This document shows positions 21,469-28,876 of a DNA stretch of 64,000 bases, piece after piece. Under the pieces are notes generated by a model. That model saw only the letters and a program-made list of their open reading frames with translations, made no database searches and had not been told where the DNA came from. The position numbers were made by a program, and so were the translations under genes. How positions within the stretch are numbered: position 1 is the stretch's first letter; the number at the start of each line of letters is the position of its first letter. Source of the DNA: Acidobacteriota bacterium (GTDB lineage Bacteria > Acidobacteriota > Thermoanaerobaculia > Multivoradales > Multivoraceae); contig JAPOWR010000001.1 of NCBI GenBank assembly GCA_026707545.1, positions 806,001 to 870,000 on the forward strand, given 5' to 3'.

Positions 21469-22475
21469 ACGACACCCGTCGCCGGGTGTTCTCCGGCATC
21501 CAGCCCTCCGGGGCGCTGCACCTTGGGAACTACCTGGGCGCCGTCAAGCACTGGGCCGCACGCCAGGACGACCGGGAGAACTTCATCTGCGTCGTCGACC
21601 TGCATGCGATCACCGTGCGCCAGGACCCGGAGACCCTGCGCGCCGGCACCCGCGAGTTGACGGCGATGCTGTTCGCCTGCGGCATCGACCCGGAACGCAC
21701 GACCCTGTTCGTTCAGAGCCACGTGCGTGCCCACGCGGAGGCCGCCTGGATCCTGGGATGCGCCACGCCGATCGGCTGGCTCGAGCGGATGACGCAGTTC
21801 AAGGCGAAGTCGGAACGCCGGGGCGGCCGTGAACGGATCGGCGTCGGGCTGTTCACCTACCCGGTGCTCCAGGCGGCCGACATCCTGCTCTACGACGCGG
21901 ACGAGGTGCCGGTGGGAGAGGATCAGAAGCAGCACGTGGAGTTGGCCCGGGACATCGCGGGCCGCTTCAACCATCTCTACGGCGAGACGTTCGTTTTGCC
22001 CGAGGCGGTGATTCCGACCGCCGGAGCCCGCGTCATGGCCCTGGACGATCCGACGGTGAAGATGTCGAAGAGCGAGACCGCCGGGCGAGGGCATGCGGTC
22101 CGCCTCACCGATACGGACGACGAGATCAGGCGTTCGCTGAAGCGTGCGGTCACCGACTCGGGGCGCGAGATCGAGTTTAGCGACGACCCGGCCAGGGCGG
22201 GCGTCAACAACCTGCTCCTGATCTACCAGGCGGTCACGGATCGCAGCGAGGACCAGGTCCTGGTCGATTTCGCGGCGGCCCGCGGCTACGGCGACCTGAA
22301 GATGGGGGTTGCGGAAGCGGTGATCGAGGTGGTGGCGCCGATCCGGCGGCGCTACGAGGAGTTGATGGCCGCGCCGGAAGAGCTCGACCGGCTGCTCGCC
22401 ATCGGCGCGGAGCGCGCGCGAAAGGTCGCGGAGCCGAAGGCGGCGGAGATTCGCCGGCTGGTTGGCTTCGCCTGA
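21465..22475 (+). CDS. trpS: Tryptophanyl-tRNA synthetase
   Basis: This is a class I aminoacyl-tRNA synthetase charging tRNA-Trp. It has 336 residues from the ATG at 21465, the standard bacterial size. The HIGH-type motif is HLGN (19-22) within SGIQPSGALHLGNYLGA, and KMSKS is at 199-203. The segments FVQSHV and LYDADEVPVGEDQKQHVELARDI are typical for TrpS. The start is set by the 4-nt overlap with the symporter stop; the frame extends further upstream inside the symporter gene but that part is not conserved. Coupling to a transporter is unusual for this housekeeping gene. Confidence 0.97.
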   Translation: MNDTRRRVFSGIQPSGALHLGNYLGAVKHWAARQDDRENFICVVDLHAITVRQDPETLRAGTRELTAMLFACGIDPERTTLFVQSHVRAHAEAAWILGCATPIGWLERMTQFKAKSERRGGRERIGVGLFTYPVLQAADILLYDADEVPVGEDQKQHVELARDIAGRFNHLYGETFVLPEAVIPTAGARVMALDDPTVKMSKSETAGRGHAVRLTDTDDEIRRSLKRAVTDSGREIEFSDDPARAGVNNLLLIYQAVTDRSEDQVLVDFAAARGYGDLKMGVAEAVIEVVAPIRRRYEELMAAPEELDRLLAIGAERARKVAEPKAAEIRRLVGFA

Positions 22476-22481
22476 GCGGCG

Positions 22482-23795
22482 TCAGGAATGGGCGCGGATC
22501 AGCTTCTCGATCCGCTCCATGCCGCGCTCCAGGGTCTCCATCGACGGACCGAAGCTGAGCCGGCAGTAGCTGTGGTAGCGGGCGTTGCGGCGCCGCTGGC
22601 CGGGGTTCACGTCGAAGAAGACGCCCGGAACCGTGATGACCTGGACCTGGAGCAGCGCCTTGAAGAACTCGATGCCGTCGTTCAGCGGCGCCGGCAGGCC
22701 GGCCAGGTTGCCCCAGACGTAGAAGGCGCCGCTGGGCTCGTGTTCGACCTCGATGCCCAGGCCGCGCAGCCGGTCGACGAGGAACCTGCGCTTGCCGGCG
22801 AATTCGGTCTGGATCGCCTGCGTCTCCTGCAGCACGAGCTCGGGTTCGAGCAGCGGCACGGCGGCCTCCTGGAAGGGGTGGTTGCCGCCTCCGTCCAGGA
22901 AGGAGCCCGCGCTGGTCACGCGGTCGATCACGCTCACCGGCCCGACGATCCAGGACACACGCCAGCCCGGATAGCGCCAGTTCTTCGTCAGTCCGTCGAC
23001 CAGGATCACGGGATCCCGGTTCACGTCGTCGACGTGCGCGGCCGCCGAGACCATTCGGGCGGTGTCGGCGACCTGCTCGGAGTTTTGGGGGGGCGCCGGC
23101 GTGTAGATGTAGTGCGAGTAGAACTCGTCGAGGATGAAGGTGCAGGCGTTGTCGCGGGCGACGCCGACCCACTCGGCCAGGAGATCGCCCTCGACCAGTT
23201 GACCCGTCGGATTGCAGGGATTGCTGCACCAGAGCGCGGAGAGGCCGCGGCCGACGATCTCCTTCTCGAGCAGCCGCCGCGAGGCGCGGTAGCCGTGGGC
23301 CGCGTCGAGCAGGATGGGGATCGGAATGAAGCCCTTGAAGGCGGTCAGGAGCTCCTCGTAGGCGGTGTAGTCGGGGATGAAGTGCCCGAGGTTCATCTCG
23401 CCCATCGCGGCGGCGATGCGGGTCATCGCCGGGCGGCCTCCGGGCGCGATGCTCACGTTCTCGCGCGAGTACTGGGAGCGTTTGTTGCGACGGTAGAGGA
23501 AGTTGTAGAGCTCGGCGACCCGGTCCCGCAGTTCGTCGATGCCGTCGACGGGCGCGTAGGTCTGGCGCCGCGGGTCGATGTGGAGTTCGTTGCGGCGGGG
23601 GGGCGCGCCAGGCAGATCGTCGACCTCGGGTGAACCCTGGCCCAGGTTGTACCAGGTCCGCCCGTCGCTGCCGTGGCCGGCGGCCGCGGCGCGGTGCATC
23701 ACGTAGATCACGCCGGTCCTCGGCACACGGCGGAAACCGGGCGTTTCGGGTCCGGGATCGACCCCGGTCACGGTGGGCAGAACTTCCTCTATCAT
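22482..23795 (-). CDS. Pyridoxal-phosphate aminotransferase, class I/II
   Basis: This is a fold-type I aminotransferase of 437 residues, starting at the ATG at 23795 (MIEEVLPTVTG). The frame is open further upstream, but that part is low-complexity Pro/Arg sequence overlapping the divergent gene. Key features are YNLGQGSPEVDDLPGAP near the N-terminus, SIAPGGRPAM, CSNPCNPTGQ, FILDEFYSHYIY and the Schiff-base lysine in GLTKNWRYPGWR. The C-terminus contains SYCRLSFGP with the carboxylate-binding arginine. The amino donor and product are not clear from sequence. It converges with trpS, and the stop codons are only 6 nt apart. Confidence 0.9.
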   Translation of the reverse strand: MIEEVLPTVTGVDPGPETPGFRRVPRTGVIYVMHRAAAAGHGSDGRTWYNLGQGSPEVDDLPGAPPRRNELHIDPRRQTYAPVDGIDELRDRVAELYNFLYRRNKRSQYSRENVSIAPGGRPAMTRIAAAMGEMNLGHFIPDYTAYEELLTAFKGFIPIPILLDAAHGYRASRRLLEKEIVGRGLSALWCSNPCNPTGQLVEGDLLAEWVGVARDNACTFILDEFYSHYIYTPAPPQNSEQVADTARMVSAAAHVDDVNRDPVILVDGLTKNWRYPGWRVSWIVGPVSVIDRVTSAGSFLDGGGNHPFQEAAVPLLEPELVLQETQAIQTEFAGKRRFLVDRLRGLGIEVEHEPSGAFYVWGNLAGLPAPLNDGIEFFKALLQVQVITVPGVFFDVNPGQRRRNARYHSYCRLSFGPSMETLERGMERIEKLIRAHS

Positions 23796-23860
23796 CCTTG
23801 GCCGATGGAGCTTATTCCAGTGGGTGACGTGCCGCGAGGGGTCGCTTCGGAGAGCGCTCC

Positions 23861-24856
23861 ATGACTCTCGGACCCGTCCTGAGTCATCTGCTCTCCGCGG
23901 CGCCAGAGCCGCTTTCGGCCGGCGACGATCCTTCCGGCTGGTACCGGACGTTCCGGGATGCGGTGCTGGTGCCCCGGGAGGCGCGGGCGCCGGACGGCGC
24001 GGAGTCGGCCGGCCAGGCACACTTCGGCCACGGTCTGCTCGGCGGCTTCCTGGCCGATCGGCCCGCCTGGGCGATGGTGGCCGGACACCAGGGAGCCGTT
24101 CGCCGGCTGGCCTGGGAGTGCGGCGGGCTGCATCTGATGCCGGAGGGCGGCATCGTCGCCTTCTGCGCCAGCGAGGAGGGCGGGGCGCATCCGCGGGCGG
24201 TTCATTCGTCGCTCGTGGCGACGTCGGATGGCGACTACCGCCTCAACGGTCAGAAGCGGTGGGCGACCCTGGCGCCGTCTGCTACCGCGCTCCTTCTGAT
24301 CGCCTCGGTCGGCCGTGAAGACGGTCGCAACCTGCTGCGGGCGTTGTGCGTACCGAGCGACCGGCCGGGGATCGGGATCTCCCCGATGGACCTCGGGAAG
24401 AGAGTGACGGCGAACCCCGAGGTGCGCCACGCCGTGATCGATCTGAACGAAGTGGCGGTGGCACCGGCGGAGTTACTGGGAGGCGACGGCTACGCCGATG
24501 CGATCAAGCCCTTCCGGACGATCGAGGATCTCTACATCGGCGCCGCGATGACGGCGTACAACCTGGCGCTTGCCCGCCGGTGGGGCTGGCCGGAGGAGGC
24601 GGTGGAGGATCTGCTCCTGCTGCTGGTCACCGCGGAAGCTCTGGCCTTCGGCCCGCTGGATGTCCCGGCCGCCCATCTGGGAGTGGCGGCGCTCGGCCGC
24701 GCCACCGCCCGGGTGCGCGACGCGCATGCCGGGTACTGGGACCTGGTGGATGGCGAGGCAGCGGCGGCGTGGCGGCGCGCCACGTCGGGCGGCGGCGTCG
24801 CGGCCCGGGCCAAGGAACTCCGCCGGCAGGCGGCGTGGCGGCGGTTGCATGCTTGA
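23861..24856 (+). CDS. Short, divergent acyl-CoA dehydrogenase-like protein
   Basis: This is a 331-residue protein resembling acyl-CoA dehydrogenases. The middle beta domain is recognisable: FCASEEGGAHPRAVHSSLVA, then YRLNGQKRWATLA, and FRTIEDLYIGAAMTAYNLALARR beginning the C-terminal helical domain. It is 40-60 residues shorter than typical family members. The N-terminal helical domain looks compressed, and I could not identify the catalytic glutamate. It may have lost dehydrogenase activity or act on a different substrate. The gene overlaps the TerB-like gene by 8 nt and starts an overlapping three-gene set. It is divergent from the aminotransferase (65-nt gap). Confidence 0.72.
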   Translation: MTLGPVLSHLLSAAPEPLSAGDDPSGWYRTFRDAVLVPREARAPDGAESAGQAHFGHGLLGGFLADRPAWAMVAGHQGAVRRLAWECGGLHLMPEGGIVAFCASEEGGAHPRAVHSSLVATSDGDYRLNGQKRWATLAPSATALLLIASVGREDGRNLLRALCVPSDRPGIGISPMDLGKRVTANPEVRHAVIDLNEVAVAPAELLGGDGYADAIKPFRTIEDLYIGAAMTAYNLALARRWGWPEEAVEDLLLLLVTAEALAFGPLDVPAAHLGVAALGRATARVRDAHAGYWDLVDGEAAAAWRRATSGGGVAARAKELRRQAAWRRLHA

Positions 24857-25313
24857 TCGCATCCGCAGCTTCTTCGGGGAGCGGATCGACCCGGAACGGG
24901 CAGGTGATCCGGAGGCTCGCCTGCGGCTGGCCGCGGCGGCGCTGATGGTCGAGGTGATGCGCGCCGACTTCGACGCCGCCGAATCCGAGAAGGAGGAAGT
25001 GCTCGCCGCGGTCCGACGCCACCTGGGGCTCACCGAGCGGGAGACGGCGGAGCTCGTGGCGCTGGCCGAGGAGGAGACCGAAGGTTCGGTTTGCCTGTAC
25101 GAGTTCACCCGTCTCATCCATGAGTCCTTCGACGCGGAGCGCAAGCGCCGGCTGCTCGAGGAGCTGTGGCGGGTGGCCTTTGCCGATCGGGTGCTGGAGG
25201 CTCAGGAGGAGTTCCTGATTCGCAAGATCGCCAATCTGCTGCACGTTCCGCACGCGGCCTTTGTCGCCGCCAGGCAGAGGGCGAAGAAGCACGCCCTGGG
25301 AGCATCCGGATGA
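24849..25313 (+). CDS. TerB-like protein
   Basis: This is a 154-residue, all-helical acidic protein beginning MLDRIRSFFGERID. The pattern LRLAAAALMVEVMRADFDAAESE, then VLAAVRRHLGLTERETAELVALAEEE and LLEELWRVAFADRVLEAQEEFLIRKIANLL is the TerB/DjlA-N helical fold, with conserved acidic residues at the helix ends (D in MRADFDAAE and ADRVLEAQEE) that may bind metal. It overlaps the preceding gene by 8 nt and the following transporter gene by 4 nt (ATGA). No other tellurite-resistance genes are present, so it is not a Ter operon. Confidence 0.85.
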   Translation: MLDRIRSFFGERIDPERAGDPEARLRLAAAALMVEVMRADFDAAESEKEEVLAAVRRHLGLTERETAELVALAEEETEGSVCLYEFTRLIHESFDAERKRRLLEELWRVAFADRVLEAQEEFLIRKIANLLHVPHAAFVAARQRAKKHALGASG

Positions 25314-26092
25314 CCGAAGCTTCCTCGGCCCCGAAACAAGCGTCTCCGGATCTTCACCCGATCGAAGCTAGCGCGCTGCACGCGCGCCGGGAGCGGGTCT
25401 TTCTCATCCTTGCGGGCCTGTTCCTCGGCTCGATGACGATGCTCAACATCCTGGGCGTGACACGTTTCCTGGACCTGAGCTTCACCGTGTTCGGCCTGCG
25501 CATCCCGATGCCCCTGGCGGTCGGCGTGCTGCCCTATCCCCTGACCTTCCTGTGCACGGACTTCATCTCCGAGATCTACGGGCGAAGGCGGGCCAACTTC
25601 CTGGTCTGGGTCGGCTTCCTCGTCAACATCTGGTTGGCCATCGTGCTGTGGCTGGGCGGAGCACTGCCGGGTTTCGACTCGCCGGTGCCGGGCCCCGATG
25701 GCCGGCTGCCGATCTTCTTCGAGATCCGGACGATGACCCTGGGCGTGATCGCGGCGTCGATGATCGCCTACCTGAGCGCTCAGCTTTGCGACGTCTGGGT
25801 GTTCCACTTCTGGAAGCGGCTGACGAAGGGCCGGCACCTGTGGTTGCGCAACAACGGCTCGACGGTGGTCAGCCAGTTCGTCGACTCGTTCTCCGTGATC
25901 ACGATCACCCACTTCGCGGCCGGCGCCATCCCGGTGGACAGCGGTGAGCCGATCTGGCCGCAGTTGTGGGTGTTCATCGGCACGGCATACGTGTTCAAGT
26001 TCCTGGCGGCGGCGGTGGACACGCTGCCGTTCTATCTCGGCACTCGCTGGTTGCGGCGCTATCTCCAGATCGAGGACGGCGAGCCGCGCTAG
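25310..26092 (+). CDS. Queuosine precursor transporter (YhhQ/VUT family)
   Basis: This is a 260-residue inner-membrane protein with about six helices. It belongs to the vitamin-uptake-like YhhQ family, which imports the queuosine precursors preQ0/preQ1. Typical segments are TMLNILGVTRF, PYPLTFLCTDFISEIYGRRRANFLVWVG and TVVSQFVDSFSVITITHF. The ATG overlaps the TerB-like stop by 4 nt. No queuosine biosynthesis genes are nearby, so the organism may rely on salvage, or the genes lie elsewhere. Confidence 0.92.
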   Translation: MTEASSAPKQASPDLHPIEASALHARRERVFLILAGLFLGSMTMLNILGVTRFLDLSFTVFGLRIPMPLAVGVLPYPLTFLCTDFISEIYGRRRANFLVWVGFLVNIWLAIVLWLGGALPGFDSPVPGPDGRLPIFFEIRTMTLGVIAASMIAYLSAQLCDVWVFHFWKRLTKGRHLWLRNNGSTVVSQFVDSFSVITITHFAAGAIPVDSGEPIWPQLWVFIGTAYVFKFLAAAVDTLPFYLGTRWLRRYLQIEDGEPR

Positions 26093-26100
26093 AGTCCGCC

Positions 26101-27453
26101 GTGAGCGACCCCATGGACAGCTGGAAACCTGACTCCTGGAAGGGCGCCGACGTGCGCCAGCAACCGACTTACGGCGACCCGGCCGCGGTCGACTCCGTCG
26201 CGGCCCGGCTCGCCATCCTGCCGCCGCTCGTGACCTCGTGGGAAGTCGAGACGTTGAGGAGCCAGTTGGCTTCCGCGGCGCGCGGCGAGCGCTTCGTCCT
26301 CCAGGGCGGCGACTGTGCCGAGAGCTTCGCCGAGTGCACCTCCGACTCGATCACCGCGAAACTCAAGATCCTGCTGCAGATGAGCCTGGTGCTGACGCAC
26401 AGTCTGAAGAAGCGGGTGATTCGTATCGGCCGGTTTGCCGGCCAGTACGCGAAACCTCGTTCATCGGATACGGAGACCCGGAACGGCGAGACGCTCCCCT
26501 CGTACCGGGGCGACCTGGTCAACTCGCTCGAGTTCACCGCCGAGGCGCGGGAACCCGATCCGATCAACCTGCTGCGCGGATACCAGCGATCCGCCCTGAC
26601 CCTGAACTTCATCCGCGGCCTGATCGACGGCGGATTCGCCGATCTCCACCATCCCGAGTACTGGAACCTCGACTTCGTCGATCATTCCCAGAACGCCGCG
26701 GAGTATCAGCGCCGGGTCGAGTCGATTGCCGACTCCCTCCGGTTCATGGAGACGCTGGCCGGTGTCGAGGTGGGACAGATCGACCGGGTCGATTTCTATA
26801 CGAGTCACGAAGCGCTGCACCTGGTCTACGAGCAGGCGCAGACCCGGACGGTTCCGAGGCGGGAGGGCTGGTACAACCTCGCGACCCACCTCCCATGGAT
26901 CGGCCTCCGCACGGCGTTCCAGGGCTCGGCGCACATCGAGTACGCGCGGGGCATCCGCAACCCCCTCGGCGTCAAGGTGGGGACCGGGATGAAGCCGGCC
27001 GACATCGCCCATCTGGTCGACGTGCTGAACCCGGACGGCGAGGAGGGCCGGCTCGCTCTCATCCACCGCTGCGGCACGGAGAAGGTCGCCGAAGAACTGC
27101 CGCCGATCCTGCAGGCGGTGTGCGCGACCGGCAAGCCGGTGCTCTGGATCTGCGATCCGATGCACGGCAACACGAAGAGCACCGGAGAGGGCATGAAGAC
27201 GCGGGCCTTCAGCGCCATCCTGTCGGAGCTGGAGCAGGCCTTCGACATTCACGCCGCGAACGGCACGGTCCTCGGCGGTGTGCACTTTGAGCTGACGGGC
27301 GAAGATGTGACGGAGTGCGTCGGCGGTGCCCGGGGTCTCGACGAGCAGGGGCTGAGGCGGGCCTACCGTTCGCAGGTCGACCCGAGGCTCAACTACGAGC
27401 AGGCGCTCGAGATGGCCCTGCTCGTGGCGCGCAAGGGGGCGGCCACTTCCTGA
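26101..27453 (+). CDS. Class II DAHP synthase (shikimate pathway)
   Basis: It condenses phosphoenolpyruvate and erythrose 4-phosphate to DAHP, the first step of aromatic amino acid synthesis. It has 450 residues from the GTG at 26101 (an ATG at 26113 is an alternative), the usual size of the plant/mycobacterial-type class II enzyme. Signature segments are FVLQGGDCAESFAEC, RIGRFAGQYAKPRS, NFIRGLIDGGFADLHHPEYW and WICDPMHGNTKST. The cysteine and histidine of these segments coordinate the catalytic metal. It starts 8 nt after the transporter gene. Confidence 0.96.
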   Translation: MSDPMDSWKPDSWKGADVRQQPTYGDPAAVDSVAARLAILPPLVTSWEVETLRSQLASAARGERFVLQGGDCAESFAECTSDSITAKLKILLQMSLVLTHSLKKRVIRIGRFAGQYAKPRSSDTETRNGETLPSYRGDLVNSLEFTAEAREPDPINLLRGYQRSALTLNFIRGLIDGGFADLHHPEYWNLDFVDHSQNAAEYQRRVESIADSLRFMETLAGVEVGQIDRVDFYTSHEALHLVYEQAQTRTVPRREGWYNLATHLPWIGLRTAFQGSAHIEYARGIRNPLGVKVGTGMKPADIAHLVDVLNPDGEEGRLALIHRCGTEKVAEELPPILQAVCATGKPVLWICDPMHGNTKSTGEGMKTRAFSAILSELEQAFDIHAANGTVLGGVHFELTGEDVTECVGGARGLDEQGLRRAYRSQVDPRLNYEQALEMALLVARKGAATS

Positions 27454-27458
27454 GCGGT

Positions 27459-27487
27459 TAGTATTGCGGCCTCACGGCCCCGTGAGG
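27459..27487 (+). promoter_or_regulatory. Candidate -10 box and 5' hairpin covering the PilZ-AMIN gene's ribosome binding site
   Basis: TAGTAT (27459-27464) would set the transcript start near 27471. The mRNA would then begin almost exactly at a perfect inverted repeat: CCTCACGG (27470-27477), 2 nt, CCGTGAGG (27480-27487). The right arm contains the GAGG ribosome binding site of the ATG at 27497. The hairpin could therefore control translation or protect the 5' end. Alternatively it is a weak terminator for the DAHP synthase gene, but only three T residues follow it. Confidence 0.42.
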
Positions 27488-27496
27488 TTTCGCGCT

Positions 27497-28876
27497 ATGT
27501 CCCCGGCCAGTCAGAGTTTCCGCTTCCGCGAGTCGCGCCGTCTGCTACGTGAGGCGGACGTTCGTCTCGCTGTTCCCGGCGAGGACGGCGAAGTCTCCGC
27601 CACGACGCGGGACATCGCTACCGGGGGCATATTCGTGTCGACTCCGGAGCCGATGCCGGTCGGCACCACGGTGCACTTCGTGCTGCAGCTGGGGTCGGAG
27701 GACGAGCCGGCCGAGGTGGAGGGGGAGGCGACCGTCGTCTGGGTGCGCTCCGAGGCCGGCGGCGCCGACCAGCCGGCCGGGATGGGAATGCAGTTCAACC
27801 GCGTCGAACCGCCGGGAGAGGAGCGGCTGGCGCTGCTCTTCTCGGAGGAGCAGACGGACGGCGATGTGATTCCGGCCGCCCCCGTGCTCGAGGCGGAGGA
27901 GGACGAAGACCTGGACGACGAGGCCGAAGCGCCGCCGGAAGCGGTCGAGAGCGAGGTTCCGCCTCGCGACGCCCTGCCGGACATCGACCCGCCGCTGGCA
28001 GCGCGAGAGGGGGCCGGCGACGACGAGGTCGACGCCACGCTCTTCGGTGAGCTGACGCAGGACGGCGAAGACGACTGGATGAAGCCGGAGTCGAGGTCTC
28101 GCCCCTGGCTCTGGCCTGCTGTCGGTGCGGCCGTGCTCCTGGTTGCCCTGGTCGTCTTCCGCGGGCCATTGATGCGGCTGGTGGGAGTCGGCGGCAACCC
28201 CACGGAGGAGGCAACGCCGGCTGAAGCGCCTAGCTTCGAGGTTTCGACCCTTGGCGCGGCAGCGGAGGCCCCGCCGGGAGCTTTGGAGGCCCCACCGGAG
28301 GCATTGGAAGCCCCGCCGGAGGCGGAGGAGGCCCCACCGGAGGAAGTCGGGGATCCGTCGACGGCGAGCCGGCTGCTCGTGCCCCTGGAGGAAGAGACGC
28401 CGACCGTCACGGCCGAGGCGCGAGCGGAGCCTGTCGCCACTCCGCCGCCGGCGCGAGCTGAGCCTGCCGCGAGTCCGCCGCCGGCGCGAGCGGAGCCTGG
28501 CGCGAGTCCATCGCCGGCGCGACCGCCGACGGCTGCCCCGGCGGCGCCACCTGCCAGTGCGACCGCGCTGCGTTCGATCACCGCGAGGACGGCAGGTGAG
28601 CGGACGGTGATCGAGATCGTCGGCAACGCTCCCTTCGAACGCCACCACGTCATGCCGCTCGAAGCGCCTCCGAGGCTTCTCGTGCGGTTGATCGGCGTGG
28701 GCCAGGCCTATGACGCCACGGCGGTCAGCGCTCCCAGACTGCGCGGAGTGCGCACCGGCGTTCACGGCCGGGGCGCGACGCGGAACCTGCACGTCGTGCT
28801 CGATCTGGCCGCGGCCGACATCGCGGCGACCGTCGAGCGCCGGGGCGACCGGGTCGTCGTCAACCTCTCCGATTGA
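27497..28876 (+). CDS. PilZ - transmembrane - AMIN domain fusion protein
   Basis: This is a 459-residue protein starting at the ATG at 27497, with GAGG 9 nt upstream. A PilZ domain (about 10-115) has R14-R15-L-L-R18, matching RxxxR, and D39-I-A-T-G-G, matching the DxSxxG motif except Ala for Ser; these are the c-di-GMP contacts in PilZ proteins. An acidic linker follows, then one membrane helix (about 204-221, LWPAVGAAVLLVALVVFRG). A Pro/Ala/Glu repeat region (257-350) leads to a C-terminal AMIN-type domain (about 357-459), known for targeting peptidoglycan or envelope machines. PilZ would be cytoplasmic and AMIN periplasmic. Its stop overlaps the murJ start, suggesting a role in cell-envelope control. 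c-di-GMP binding is predicted, not shown. Confidence 0.85.
   Translation: MSPASQSFRFRESRRLLREADVRLAVPGEDGEVSATTRDIATGGIFVSTPEPMPVGTTVHFVLQLGSEDEPAEVEGEATVVWVRSEAGGADQPAGMGMQFNRVEPPGEERLALLFSEEQTDGDVIPAAPVLEAEEDEDLDDEAEAPPEAVESEVPPRDALPDIDPPLAAREGAGDDEVDATLFGELTQDGEDDWMKPESRSRPWLWPAVGAAVLLVALVVFRGPLMRLVGVGGNPTEEATPAEAPSFEVSTLGAAAEAPPGALEAPPEALEAPPEAEEAPPEEVGDPSTASRLLVPLEEETPTVTAEARAEPVATPPPARAEPAASPPPARAEPGASPSPARPPTAAPAAPPASATALRSITARTAGERTVIEIVGNAPFERHHVMPLEAPPRLLVRLIGVGQAYDATAVSAPRLRGVRTGVHGRGATRNLHVVLDLAAADIAATVERRGDRVVVNLSD
28265..28348 (+). repeat. Four 21-bp tandem repeats in the PilZ-AMIN linker
   Basis: Four imperfect 21-bp units encode seven-residue repeats of the type EAPPEAL. They form the start of the extracytoplasmic linker between the membrane helix and the AMIN domain. 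In-frame gain or loss of units would alter linker length without breaking the gene. Confidence 0.75.
28418..28516 (+). repeat. Three 33-bp tandem repeats in the PilZ-AMIN linker
   Basis: Three near-identical 33-bp units encode ARAEPxASPPP-type repeats of 11 residues. A partial fourth unit follows. Like the 21-bp repeats nearby, they keep the frame and probably make an extended Pro-rich tether through the periplasm. Confidence 0.8.

Noticed and set aside
23805..23864. A 19-codon leader frame ending ATGA on the acyl-CoA-dehydrogenase-like start
   Set aside because: It has no ribosome binding site and no regulatory pattern such as repeated codons; a chance frame in GC-rich DNA is more likely.
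24849..25313. TerB-like gene as part of a tellurite-resistance operon
   Set aside because: No terA, terC, terD or terE homologue is in the window, and the neighbours are unrelated to tellurite resistance.
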